Shown here piece after piece: positions 32,531 through 40,160 of a stretch of DNA of 46,480 nt. The stretch is from JAWXTK01 sp044433645. GTDB lineage: Bacteria > Bacteroidota > Bacteroidia > Bacteroidales > Rikenellaceae. The stretch is from the NCBI GenBank assembly GCA_044433645.1, contig JAWXTK010000019.1, forward strand, positions 1-46,480, written 5' to 3'. Under the pieces are notes generated by a model. That model worked only from the letters and a program-made list of their open reading frames with translations, searched no databases and was not told where the DNA came from. Made by a program: the position numbers and the translations under genes. Every line of letters begins with the position of its first letter. Within the stretch, counting starts at the first letter, position 1.

Positions 32531-32640
32531 TAAGAAGTATTTAGATGCAACGCTCTGATTTTCATTTAAAAACGGAGTTTACTTGAAGTAAATGAGTATT
32601 TTAAATGAAAAGCTAGAAGGCAGCAGATGAATGCTTATTA
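32531..32640. repeat. Structured intergenic repeat, copy 2
   Basis: A 110-bp copy of the element at 18475-18582, in the same orientation. The inner stem TTTTCATTTAAAA (32559-32571) with TTTTAAATGAAAA (32599-32611) is perfect and one base pair longer than in copy 1. Between them is the TTTAC/GTAAA hairpin. It again lies between convergent genes, 6 bp from the stop codon of the YczE-like gene. The outer inverted ends are shorter than in copy 1. Confidence 0.85.
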
Positions 32641-32646
32641 ATCACA

Positions 32647-33303
32647 CTATTTTTTATATCTATTAGTCAAAAACCCAAGGCGCGGCGAAATCACCCTCAC
32701 AAACGGGCCCGTAATCACAGCAGCTATTATAGTACCCTCTCTAACTCCCTGAATATTAGAGCTAAAGACAAGTGAAATACTCACAGCCAGGATAACAAGC
32801 GCTGAGTCAAAAAACATTTTAATATCGCCAAAACGCTTATTCATCTGCTCGGCAATAACCCTAACGGTATATTCGCCACCCATCATAGTAACGTTGGCCT
32901 CTACCTGAATCGCAACACCCAAAGCAAGGATAAAACTCCCAGCTACCAGAGTTAAAATCTTCATGTAATAATCCTCGGGGGCAAAGCCCGTAAGCATCCA
33001 CATAGAGATATCAGTAAAAATCCCAAAGAGCATAGTCGAAGGTATCTGCAATAACAGCTCCTTATACCTCTCGCGAGATTTAGCCCATCCCATAATGCAA
33101 ACCTGCACAATGACAAGAAAAATTCCTAGGAAAAAAAGATAAGTCCCCATACTCCAACGCGTGTTTAGGCTAAACACATAGGGGGTGCTCGAAATTGGCG
33201 AAGTGCCAAGATAGGAGTAGGTTATCACAGCTACTCCCATTGACATAATTATAAGCCCTAATACAAAGACTAAATATCTGTGTATTAATTCTTTAACGCT
33301 CAT
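32647..33303 (-). CDS. YczE/YyaS/YitT-type membrane protein
   Basis: A 218-residue integral membrane protein with about five hydrophobic segments (for example YLVFVLGLIIMSMGVAV, LFFLGIFLVIVQVCIMGW, ILTLVAGSFILALGVAIQV, ALVILAVSISLVFS). The N-terminal GLIIMSMGVAVITYSYLGTSP and GTIIAAVITGPFVR near the end fit the YczE/DUF6198 group, of unknown function. Its ATG overlaps the stop of the TSCPD gene by one base (TAATG). Confidence 0.75.
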   Translation of the reverse strand: MSVKELIHRYLVFVLGLIIMSMGVAVITYSYLGTSPISSTPYVFSLNTRWSMGTYLFFLGIFLVIVQVCIMGWAKSRERYKELLLQIPSTMLFGIFTDISMWMLTGFAPEDYYMKILTLVAGSFILALGVAIQVEANVTMMGGEYTVRVIAEQMNKRFGDIKMFFDSALVILAVSISLVFSSNIQGVREGTIIAAVITGPFVRVISPRLGFLTNRYKK

Positions 33304-33551
33304 TATTTGATACTCTCAAGAGCCTTAGCAAGTTGGTCTGGACAAGAAGTTGCGCGCGCGCCACACTCTATACCTTTAAGTTTTGCTATGACATCTTCGG
33401 TTTTCATGCCCATAACTAGGCTTTTGATACCTTTTAGGTTGCCATTACAACCACCTGTAAACGTTAGCGCAGTGATTACACCGTCCTCTACCTCTAGCTC
33501 AATATTGCGAGCGCACACACCTTGTGGTGTGAAAGAAAATTTATTAGCCAT
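33303..33551 (-). CDS. TSCPD-domain protein (TIGR03905 type)
   Basis: An 82-residue protein with four cysteines in the family order: GVCARNIE, FTGGCNGN, GIECGARATSCPDQL. The TSCPD domain is also found at the end of some ribonucleotide reductases and is thought to bind metal; stand-alone members have no known role. ATG 33551 is chosen because a -7 box at 33576-33583 overlaps the alternative start at 33578. Confidence 0.88.
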   Translation of the reverse strand: MANKFSFTPQGVCARNIELEVEDGVITALTFTGGCNGNLKGIKSLVMGMKTEDVIAKLKGIECGARATSCPDQLAKALESIK

Positions 33552-33575
33552 ATCTATCTTTTTTTTAACTTTGTG

Positions 33576-33583
33576 CAAAGATA
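33576..33583 (-). promoter_or_regulatory. -7 box for TSCPD-YczE
   Basis: TATCTTTG on the minus strand followed by CAC, about 24 bp before the chosen ATG. It fixes the start at 33551 rather than 33578. Confidence 0.6.
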
Positions 33584-33591
33584 ATCAAAAA

Positions 33592-33975
33592 TCACTTCAC
33601 CGTATCTAAAAACACAAAATAAACTGCTCCAATAAGCAAAACAAAGGCTACCAAGTGATTCCACTTCAAGGAATTGCCCTGAAAAAACAGATTAGCAAAT
33701 ACAGTAAAAACCACGAGTGTTATCACCTCTTGCATCACTTTAAGCTGCATCAAAGTAAACGGTCCTCCGTTGTCTACAAAGCCTATCCTATTAGCAGGCA
33801 CCTGAAACAAATACTCAAAAAGAGCTATGCCCCACGAGAAAAGTATCACACCAATTAACGGCCACGAAGAACTAATACCCGTTTGCGCAAGTTTAAGATG
33901 ACCATACCAAGCCACAGTCATAAAAATATTTGCTACGATAAGTAGTCCTATGGTCGAAAGAGCTGATTGCCACAT
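33592..33975 (-). CDS. DUF486 (DMT-like) membrane protein
   Basis: A 127-residue inner-membrane protein with four hydrophobic segments. Start SALSTIGLLIVANIFMTVAWYGHLK and the middle SWGIALFEYLFQVPANRIG are characteristic of DUF486, a small family related to drug/metabolite transporters with no established substrate. Transcribed from a TAACTTTG box at 34001-34008, back to back with ogt. Confidence 0.85.
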   Translation of the reverse strand: MWQSALSTIGLLIVANIFMTVAWYGHLKLAQTGISSSWPLIGVILFSWGIALFEYLFQVPANRIGFVDNGGPFTLMQLKVMQEVITLVVFTVFANLFFQGNSLKWNHLVAFVLLIGAVYFVFLDTVK

Positions 33976-34000
33976 GATTTTGTTTTTTTAATTAGAAGCG

Positions 34001-34008
34001 CAAAGTTA
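34001..34008 (-). promoter_or_regulatory. -7 box for the DUF486 gene
   Basis: TAACTTTG followed by CGC on the minus strand, 25 bp before the ATG. It is 11 bp from the divergent ogt box, so polymerase cannot occupy both. Confidence 0.6.
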
Positions 34009-34019
34009 GTATTTTTTCG

Positions 34020-34027
34020 TATCTTTG
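34020..34027 (+). promoter_or_regulatory. -7 box for ogt
   Basis: TATCTTTG on the plus strand, 25 bp before the ATG. No good -33 element. Confidence 0.55.
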
Positions 34028-34052
34028 GCTATAAATCATTTCTAAAAAAATC

Positions 34053-34514
34053 ATGGCTGTATATAATTCTGCGCTAGGCAACATACTTATCGAGCACACA
34101 AATTCGTGTCTAACTCGTCTTATGATATCTCACGCTGAGCCCCTGAGTTCTCAGAGCAAAGATAACTTTACCGACATGGTTTTTGCTCAAATTACAGATT
34201 ACATCACAGGCTCAAGGCGTGAATTTAACCTCAATTACTCGCTTGTAAACCTTACGCCTTTCCAACAAAAAGTCTATAAAGAGTTAACTCAAATCCCCTA
34301 CTCTAAAACCATAACCTACAAGCAATTAGCTCAAAAAATAGGCAGCCCCAAAGCATCAAGAGCAGTGGGGAGCGCGTGCAAAAAAAATCCTTTGCACCTT
34401 ATCATCCCCTGCCACCGTGTAATAGCCTCAAGCGGCCAATTATCTGGATATGCAGGGGGTGAAGACACAAAAGAATTTCTATTAAATCTCGAGAGCTCTC
34501 TTAGCCCTCAATAG
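34053..34514 (+). CDS. ogt: Methylated-DNA-[protein]-cysteine S-methyltransferase
   Basis: A 153-residue suicide repair protein that transfers methyl groups from O6-methylguanine to its own cysteine. The acceptor motif IIPCHRVI is present near residue 125, preceded by SRAVGSACKKNPLHL (arginine finger region) and YKQLAQKIGSPKA (recognition helix). The C-terminus GYAGGEDTKEFLLNLE is typical. Its last 14 bases overlap the convergent DUF6515 gene. Confidence 0.95.
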   Translation: MAVYNSALGNILIEHTNSCLTRLMISHAEPLSSQSKDNFTDMVFAQITDYITGSRREFNLNYSLVNLTPFQQKVYKELTQIPYSKTITYKQLAQKIGSPKASRAVGSACKKNPLHLIIPCHRVIASSGQLSGYAGGEDTKEFLLNLESSLSPQ

Positions 34515-35001
34515 AGCCAACTACCTCATACTGAAGTCCCTCAGTTGTAGGAATTTGTTTATACACAACATTGTCGTATTTGAAATATAAAGCATTATCT
34601 ATCACAAATCGACTAACTCCCTCGTCGGGTAATTCTGGCACTACCATACCATTTTGAGCTTTCACAACCTCGTATTCATTATTATTATTTCTAACGTAAA
34701 CAACCCCCGAGCAGAAATAATATGGAAGTCCACCATAAACAAATGTGCGATAACCACCAGGCAAAATATTCACAACCAACCCAACTGGAGGTGCTATAAG
34801 AACTGATTTGTTTCCAGGCCCTGGCTTATAATATCGTCCGTTTAAGATAGTTAGACCCAGATTATTATTCTTAATTACAGCTGATTTAGTTACCGAACGG
34901 CTAACAGGAGTAGTCACACGCTTAGGCTGAGGCTGCGCAATAGCTAAACTACTAAGCAATAGCACAGTAGCTAATGATAATAAAGTGATTTTCGTTTTCA
35001 T
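34501..35001 (-). CDS. Exported DUF6515-like protein
   Basis: A 166-residue secreted protein. Signal peptide about 1-22 (ends SLAIAQ). A central hydrophobic-Gly block PPVGLVVNILPGGYRTFVYGG then LPYYFCSGVVYV is the DUF6515 hallmark; the rest has Tyr/Val-rich strands (NALYFKYDNVVYKQI). Function unknown; envelope location expected. A TAACTTTG box at 35055-35062, within the end of the upstream gene, may start it. Confidence 0.8.
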   Translation of the reverse strand: MKTKITLLSLATVLLLSSLAIAQPQPKRVTTPVSRSVTKSAVIKNNNLGLTILNGRYYKPGPGNKSVLIAPPVGLVVNILPGGYRTFVYGGLPYYFCSGVVYVRNNNNEYEVVKAQNGMVVPELPDEGVSRFVIDNALYFKYDNVVYKQIPTTEGLQYEVVGSIEG

Positions 35002-35054
35002 ATCTATGTCTTTTAAATGGTTATTCTATACTTAGATAGGAACTATTTTCAGGC

Positions 35055-35062
35055 CAAAGTTA
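35055..35062 (-). promoter_or_regulatory. -7 box for the DUF6515-like gene
   Basis: TAACTTTG followed by GCC on the minus strand, overlapping the stop region of the DUF4080 gene; leader about 45 nt. No -33 TTTG. Confidence 0.45.
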
Positions 35063-36664
35063 AATCTCAACCTTCAACACCGGGTAAGAATGGTTCTTAC
35101 TTCTATCAAATCCAAAAATAATCTCTCTTTTGCCTGAGCTCCAAGTGTAATAGTGCATATTACTCTCACGAGTTATGCTCTCGGGAAGTTGCCTGGTTTT
35201 CTCCACTTTGCCTGCAGGCTTAGCTTTTAGCGATATTCCGTTTTCTATCCACGCAATGGCCAAAGAGTCTAAATACTTATTATACTGCACACTAGACTGC
35301 AAAAAATCATATAGTAACTCCCCTCGTCTTTGCAGAGAAAGTGGTTTTTCTAACAACTCCGTAGGTATTAAGTAAACGAGGAAATCTTCCAAAAAATTGT
35401 CATTTTCATTAATAATTTCACGCATCACACCCTGCCAGGGCTTAGCATTATAAAATTTATCCAATAACTTAGACAATAAACGTGCCCTATCCAATTCAAA
35501 AATACTAGCATCAGGGGTCTCCAACACCTCATAAGGAGGCTCGGGCGAATATTTTATACCATGCTCTTTCGCCTGGGCTCGCATCTTAGTGCCTGGTAAC
35601 AATTTCAAAAGCTCCAACTGAATCTCACCAGCTCCTATCTCAGATAACTGCTGCACATCTTTAAAAATCTGCACCAAGGTGTAAAACGGCAAACCAGCAA
35701 TCAAATCTGCATGAGTCTCAAAGTTCGTCATCTGGCAAAGTTTTGTTAGACCACTTATTGCATCCTCGTTTGAACCCAACCTTTCAGATGCTGTAATCAC
35801 CTTATCATCAAGGCTTTGCATACCAGCCTCAAGGTGCAAAAGATTATTGGGCATAGAACTTAAAATCTCGCAAAGTTCATCACTCAAAAGCGCAGGGTGA
35901 ATCTCTAAGTGGAAATTCATATCTGGATACTGCTTAAAAAGCTCCAACATTTCCTTGGCTCTACGGACAGAAAAATTAAACGTTCTATCCAGCACCCTAA
36001 TATCCTTGATTGATTTGTCTCTAACGCGCTCTATCCTCGCCTTGATTTGCTCTATAGGCTTGACTCTTATAGGTTTATCTCCTCCACTCACGCAAAAAGC
36101 ACAGCTATTAAAGCACCCACGCGAAAATTCCAACTGCACAAAAGGCGAACTATAACAAAAAAATTCGCTCAATTCAGGCTCTGGCAAACTAGCAAAATCA
36201 TCTACCCTAGCCTTAGCTAAATCCACATAATCACCCTTAGCATCTATATAGCAAAGCCCCGTAACATTGCGCTCACCCTTTAAAAATTCATGAAAACCAT
36301 GCTCGCCCTCACCCCTGAAAACATAATTCACACAAGTGTTCATGCGCAAGAATTCCTGATTATCGCCATTAAACTCAGGTCCACCAAGTATGATAACAAC
36401 CTCGGGCATAAGGGCCTTGATTCGAGTGCAAATACTCAGCATAATTTTGTGATTAAACAACCACATTGTGCCGGCTATGATATCGGGTTTACGCTCATAT
36501 AAATTCTTGCAAATCAAATAAATATCACTCCCCAGAGTACCACTCACACAGCTCCAATGATAGTCATCGCCTACTCGCGTAGCATCTATTGCAGGCAGAG
36601 CTAAGGATGAGTGAGAGTAAGAGGAATTTATATCTAACCAAACTAGGTTTTTTGAGCTTTTCAT
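35060..36664 (-). CDS. B12-binding-type radical SAM protein (DUF4080)
   Basis: A 534-residue protein. Residues about 5-130 form a cobalamin-binding-like Rossmann domain (IIAGTMWLFNHK, VVIILGGPEFNGD), then the radical SAM core with FSRGCFNSCAFC (C-x3-C-x2-C). The C-terminal region fits DUF4080. Members probably methylate or rearrange an unknown small or RNA substrate. The usual DxHxxG cobalamin motif is not obvious, so B12 use is uncertain. Single gene with a -7 box at 36689-36696. Confidence 0.88.
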   Translation of the reverse strand: MKSSKNLVWLDINSSYSHSSLALPAIDATRVGDDYHWSCVSGTLGSDIYLICKNLYERKPDIIAGTMWLFNHKIMLSICTRIKALMPEVVIILGGPEFNGDNQEFLRMNTCVNYVFRGEGEHGFHEFLKGERNVTGLCYIDAKGDYVDLAKARVDDFASLPEPELSEFFCYSSPFVQLEFSRGCFNSCAFCVSGGDKPIRVKPIEQIKARIERVRDKSIKDIRVLDRTFNFSVRRAKEMLELFKQYPDMNFHLEIHPALLSDELCEILSSMPNNLLHLEAGMQSLDDKVITASERLGSNEDAISGLTKLCQMTNFETHADLIAGLPFYTLVQIFKDVQQLSEIGAGEIQLELLKLLPGTKMRAQAKEHGIKYSPEPPYEVLETPDASIFELDRARLLSKLLDKFYNAKPWQGVMREIINENDNFLEDFLVYLIPTELLEKPLSLQRRGELLYDFLQSSVQYNKYLDSLAIAWIENGISLKAKPAGKVEKTRQLPESITRESNMHYYTWSSGKREIIFGFDRSKNHSYPVLKVEI

Positions 36665-36688
36665 AGCGAGAATTTATATTTTATTCTA

Positions 36689-36696
36689 CAAATTTA
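36689..36696 (-). promoter_or_regulatory. -7 box for the DUF4080 gene
   Basis: TAAATTTG on the minus strand, 24 bp before the ATG. The -33 position reads ATTG, a near match at about 20 bp spacing. Confidence 0.5.
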
Positions 36697-36762
36697 GTAA
36701 ATATCTATGTTTTATACAATTTAAAATAATTTCCGTGCAAGCGATTTTAAGAATTATTGCAC

Positions 36763-36770
36763 TATCTTTG
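36763..36770 (+). promoter_or_regulatory. -7 box for the nitroreductase gene
   Basis: TATCTTTG followed by CTC, 38 bp before the ATG. Confidence 0.6.
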
Positions 36771-36808
36771 CTCTAAAGAATAAAACAACATTAAAAATAT
36801 ATTAGAAA

Positions 36809-37360
36809 ATGGATGCAATTAAAATGATTACCGAACGCCGCAGCGTTAGAAATTACACCGACGAGAAAGTCTCGCGCGAACTTCTAAGCGAGATAGTTGA
36901 ACTTTGTCGCTACGCGCCTTCATGGGCCAACACCCAGGTGGCTAGATACACCATAGTGGACGACAAAGACAAAATCATGCAGATACACCAAAAAGGTGTG
37001 AATGGTTTTTCGTACAACATGGGCACGCTAGAGAAAGCTCAGGGCGTAGTAGTTTTGAGCTATGTACTTGGGAAAAGTGGCAAATATGGAGAAGATTACG
37101 CAACTAATAAATCCTCACAGTGGGAGATGTTTGACGCAGGCATAGCATGCCAAACATTCTCGCTTGCAGCCCATGCCAAGGGGCTAGGTACATGTATTTT
37201 CGGCATAATCGACGATGCTGCCATAGCTGAGATAGTAGACTTACCCGAGGGGGAAACAGTAGCGTGTATCATAACTTACGGCTTTGAAAAGGGTGAACAC
37301 CCCTCAGCTCCCAAGCGCAAAGAGCTGGAGCAAATAATGAGGTTTGTGGGTGAGAAATAG
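36809..37360 (+). CDS. Nitroreductase-family flavoprotein
   Basis: A 183-residue FMN-dependent oxidoreductase. The family start ITERRSVRNYTDEKV is present, followed by LCRYAPSWANTQ (FMN contact) and the helix GIACQTFSLAAHAKGLGTC; ACIITYGFEKGEHP lies near the end. Likely a homodimeric NAD(P)H-dependent reductase of quinones or nitro compounds; the physiological acceptor is unknown. Transcribed alone. Confidence 0.9.
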   Translation: MDAIKMITERRSVRNYTDEKVSRELLSEIVELCRYAPSWANTQVARYTIVDDKDKIMQIHQKGVNGFSYNMGTLEKAQGVVVLSYVLGKSGKYGEDYATNKSSQWEMFDAGIACQTFSLAAHAKGLGTCIFGIIDDAAIAEIVDLPEGETVACIITYGFEKGEHPSAPKRKELEQIMRFVGEK

Positions 37361-37415
37361 TTTCAAGTGCTTAGTGGCTCCATACTAATCACGTCTGCGC
37401 AACTAAAAACTATAA

Positions 37416-37450
37416 AAAAAACACACTGATCATAAATCAGTGTGTTTTTT
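37416..37450. terminator. Bidirectional terminator between nitroreductase and the YeiH unit
   Basis: A perfect 15-bp stem AAAAAACACACTGAT / ATCAGTGTGTTTTTT with 5-base loop. It overlaps the stop and last codons of the small membrane gene on the minus strand. Confidence 0.9.
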
Positions 37451-37630
37451 TATTTCTTTATTTGTAGAAATCTCGTCGGTATAAAAAAAAGCTGCCGTAT
37501 TGATATCCCACTTTTTGACAGTATCCTGCAAATTAGAGAGCAACGGAGTTTTGTTTATCAGTGGCACTACCTGCGTTGCAAATAAAAACAACGCAAGCAG
37601 ACACACTATGAGTTTTACAACTCCTTTCAT
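37430..37630 (-). CDS. Small membrane protein coupled to the YeiH-type transporter
   Basis: A 66-residue protein with an N-terminal hydrophobic segment (VVKLIVCLLALFLFATQVV, about 4-22) that could be an uncleaved anchor or signal, then a polar part with TVKKWDINTAAFFYTDEIS. Its ATG overlaps the transporter stop codon by one base (TAATG), so it is probably made in fixed ratio with the transporter. The end KKHTDL is encoded inside a terminator stem. No family recognised; an accessory subunit is a reasonable guess. Confidence 0.7.
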   Translation of the reverse strand: MKGVVKLIVCLLALFLFATQVVPLINKTPLLSNLQDTVKKWDINTAAFFYTDEISTNKEIKKHTDL

Positions 37631-39054
37631 TAGATAGTAGCCGTGATTTCAGGGAACACTACGTAGAACATCAAATAAGCCATACCCAAAGTAAGAAGTA
37701 TATTAAACAACTGACCACACACATACAAAGTAATGTGTTTGCTACCTTGAATATGTTGACGGAACTCTTTGAAACTAGCATTAAGACCTATCGCCACAAA
37801 CGCTAAACAGAACAACCAATCTTTGATATACTTAGTAAATCCTTTGATTACACCATTATCTATAAGTGCTTTTGAAACATCAGCATCCATAGAAGTGTAA
37901 AGGATAGAGAAAACAATAGAAGCACCGATAAATCCTAAGATAAATTTAGGAAAACGATTCCATATTTCAATAGGGCGTGGGCGAGGAGCATTTTTATCGC
38001 GCTCAACTTTAAGAGTCCAGTAAAGTGCCACAAAGAAGGCCACGAAACCTATCAATACGTTTTGTATCATTTTAATCGTAGCAGCAACATCCAGAGCCGT
38101 ATCACCAACAAATTTACCTGCCGCAGCAACAGCTCCAGTAGCATCAAGTGTACCACCTAACCATGCACCAGCCAAAACCTCAGGCATACCAACCAACTTA
38201 ATAATCATTGGCATTACAGTCATCATCACAATAGTAAAGACCATAGACAGCGTAATTGCAATCGTAAGCTCTTCTTTTTTAGCCTTACAAGCCGATGCCG
38301 TAGCAATCGCAGCCGACACACCACACACCGACATATCAGCGCAAATAGTCATATTAAGTGATTTACTTTTAAGTTTTAAAACTTTTTGACCAAAGATAAA
38401 AGTAACAATCAAAACAATAGGAGTCACAACCCATGCCACAAAAATACCGGGAATACCAATAGCCAAAATCTTGCTCATAAGTATCTCAGCACCCATAATC
38501 ACAAGACCAGTTTTGATAAAGTACTCGCTCCTAGCTGCAGCTTTCAACCAATTAGGCACACCCACAGTGTTAGCAATTATAATACCTATTGCGATAGCCC
38601 AAAAAGCATAGTTAATACCTAAATAACTCACCTCGCTTTGACTTCCAAGCACAAAAGAGATAATGGCCAAAACAAAAATCAGCGCAAATCCTTTAAGGAA
38701 TTCTCGCATGCTAAAGCCCATTAATTTCACACCTAAACCAAACAAAAGAGCTAAGAATATACCTAGACCCAATAAATTTAATAGGAATCTAACACCATTA
38801 CCCTCTGGATAAATTGAATTAAGTGGATTAACATCCCATTTTTTAGGCATCCCGACAAAGTCTTTTAACTTTGCACCTATAGGAGTGTTTGTTGATGTAA
38901 TAGCCTTAACCTGTTCTGAAGTCTCGGCCATCTTTTGTTTTTCTATAACTTCACCTTTGTAACTAAAGTGAATAATAGTCACAACAGCTAATAAAAAGAA
39001 ACCTATCCAAACAGCTAGTAGGTCTTCGGTAGCAAATAATTTTTTGAAATTCAT
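37630..39054 (-). CDS. YeiH-type (UPF0324) putative sulfate exporter
   Basis: A 474-residue polytopic membrane protein. The family core is visible as GVPNWLKAAARSEYFIKTGLVIMGAEILMS (only in part quoted), SVCGVSAAIATASACKAKKEE and LGGTLDATGAVAAAGKFVGD. The N-terminal 120 residues (with a membrane helix near 10-32 and the NPLNSIYPEGNGVRF loop) are additional to the short bacterial YeiH. The family is annotated as sulfate exporter on weak evidence. A -7 box lies at 39078-39085, with a direct repeat GGTTCA-n5-GGTTCA upstream. Confidence 0.85.
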   Translation of the reverse strand: MNFKKLFATEDLLAVWIGFFLLAVVTIIHFSYKGEVIEKQKMAETSEQVKAITSTNTPIGAKLKDFVGMPKKWDVNPLNSIYPEGNGVRFLLNLLGLGIFLALLFGLGVKLMGFSMREFLKGFALIFVLAIISFVLGSQSEVSYLGINYAFWAIAIGIIIANTVGVPNWLKAAARSEYFIKTGLVIMGAEILMSKILAIGIPGIFVAWVVTPIVLIVTFIFGQKVLKLKSKSLNMTICADMSVCGVSAAIATASACKAKKEELTIAITLSMVFTIVMMTVMPMIIKLVGMPEVLAGAWLGGTLDATGAVAAAGKFVGDTALDVAATIKMIQNVLIGFVAFFVALYWTLKVERDKNAPRPRPIEIWNRFPKFILGFIGASIVFSILYTSMDADVSKALIDNGVIKGFTKYIKDWLFCLAFVAIGLNASFKEFRQHIQGSKHITLYVCGQLFNILLTLGMAYLMFYVVFPEITATI

Positions 39055-39077
39055 AGTCGATTTTAAATTTGTTCACA

Positions 39078-39085
39078 CAAATATA
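39078..39085 (-). promoter_or_regulatory. -7 box for the YeiH-type gene
   Basis: TATATTTG on the minus strand, 23 bp before the ATG; no TTTG at -33, where the GGTTCA direct repeat lies instead. Confidence 0.55.
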
Positions 39086-39104
39086 TGATAATTTACCTAC
39101 ACTA

Positions 39105-39121
39105 GGTTCATTTAAGGTTCA
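39105..39121. repeat. GGTTCA direct repeat upstream of the YeiH-type gene
   Basis: GGTTCA, TTTAA, GGTTCA: two identical hexamers with 11-bp period, one helical turn, at the -33 position of the promoter. It could be an activator site that replaces a missing -33 element. Short enough to be chance. Confidence 0.3.
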
Positions 39122-39140
39122 AAATAAGTATTTAGACGTA

Positions 39141-39926
39141 TCACTTTTTATTAGTTATCCCCACAAGCAATATACTTAACTCATAAAGTATATACATAGG
39201 CAAGGCCACCATAATCAAAGTCATAGCATCTGCCGTAGGAGTTATCACAGCCGATATACAGAGCAAAATAACCACAGCATGGCGACGATACTTGCGCATA
39301 AAAGCAGAACTTAAAAAACCAAGTTTGGCAGCTAACCAACACAGAATTGGCAATTCAAAAACTAGACCCATCATAAAGTTTAGCATCATCATAGTGCTAA
39401 TATAAGAATCTAGCGAGATAAGGTTTTGAACCTCAGAACTAACTTGATAAGATGCTAAGAATCTGAAAGTTAAAGGAAAAATCAAGAAGTAGCTCAAAGC
39501 CACCCCCATTAAAAACATAAAGTAGCCTGAGAAAATAAACCGACCTGCATAACGTCTCTCATGAGCATAGAGCGCAGGTGAGATAAACCTAAAAATCTCG
39601 TATAAAACATAGGGAAACACCACTAAAAAACCAGCATACATAGCGATTTTGATGTGCACCATAAACTGCCTAGATAGCTCAGTATTAATAAGTTCCACAT
39701 TAAACCCCTCAAGCGATGAGCCCGAGGAAGAAAACCACGAAGATAAATCGCCCAACAAACGGTAGGTAATAAATCCACCGTCTTTGGGCGCTAAAACCAC
39801 AGCAAACAGCTGTTCTTTGAGCATAAAAGCAGCGACTGACACAGTTATAACCACTATTATAACCCTAAAAAGCACAACCCTTAATTCATCAAGGTGCTCC
39901 CAAAATGTCAACTGTTTACCACTCAT
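39141..39926 (-). CDS. tatC: Twin-arginine translocase subunit TatC
   Basis: A 261-residue six-helix membrane protein, the signal-binding core of the Tat translocon for folded proteins. Marks: the start LTFWEHLDELRVVLFR (the conserved HLxELRxR), a long periplasmic first loop, FRFISPALYAHERRY after the second helix, and the fourth-helix FMMGLVFELPIL. Closing gene of the six-gene redox operon, 16 bp after tatA. No tatB is visible, so it is a minimal TatAC system. Confidence 0.95.
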   Translation of the reverse strand: MSGKQLTFWEHLDELRVVLFRVIIVVITVSVAAFMLKEQLFAVVLAPKDGGFITYRLLGDLSSWFSSSGSSLEGFNVELINTELSRQFMVHIKIAMYAGFLVVFPYVLYEIFRFISPALYAHERRYAGRFIFSGYFMFLMGVALSYFLIFPLTFRFLASYQVSSEVQNLISLDSYISTMMMLNFMMGLVFELPILCWLAAKLGFLSSAFMRKYRRHAVVILLCISAVITPTADAMTLIMVALPMYILYELSILLVGITNKK

Positions 39927-39942
39927 ATAAATCTAAAAAACC

Positions 39943-40158
39943 TTATTCAGTTTTTTTATCGTCTTCTTTTATTTCTTCTTTTTTATCGTCTTTTTTGTCA
40001 TCATCAATAGCATTCATGCCATCTTTGAAACTTTTGACTCCTTTGCCCAGACCCTTCATCATTTCAGGAATTTTCTTACCCCCAAAAAGCAAAAGGACAA
40101 TTAACAGAATAAGAACTATCTCTGTCGTCCCTAAATTACCAATAAAAAGTTGCATCAT
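39943..40158 (-). CDS. tatA: Sec-independent translocase pore subunit TatA
   Basis: A 71-residue TatA/E protein. One N-terminal hydrophobic helix (EIVLILLIVLLLFGGKKIPE, containing the FGGKKIPE hinge), an amphipathic helix (MMKGLGKGVKSFKDGM) and an acidic/lysine tail (DDKKDDKKEEIKEDD). The short length and FGGK hinge are those of TatA rather than TatB. Between the ECF S-component (2 bp) and tatC (16 bp). Confidence 0.93.
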   Translation of the reverse strand: MMQLFIGNLGTTEIVLILLIVLLLFGGKKIPEMMKGLGKGVKSFKDGMNAIDDDKKDDKKEEIKEDDKKTE

Positions 40159-40160
40159 AA

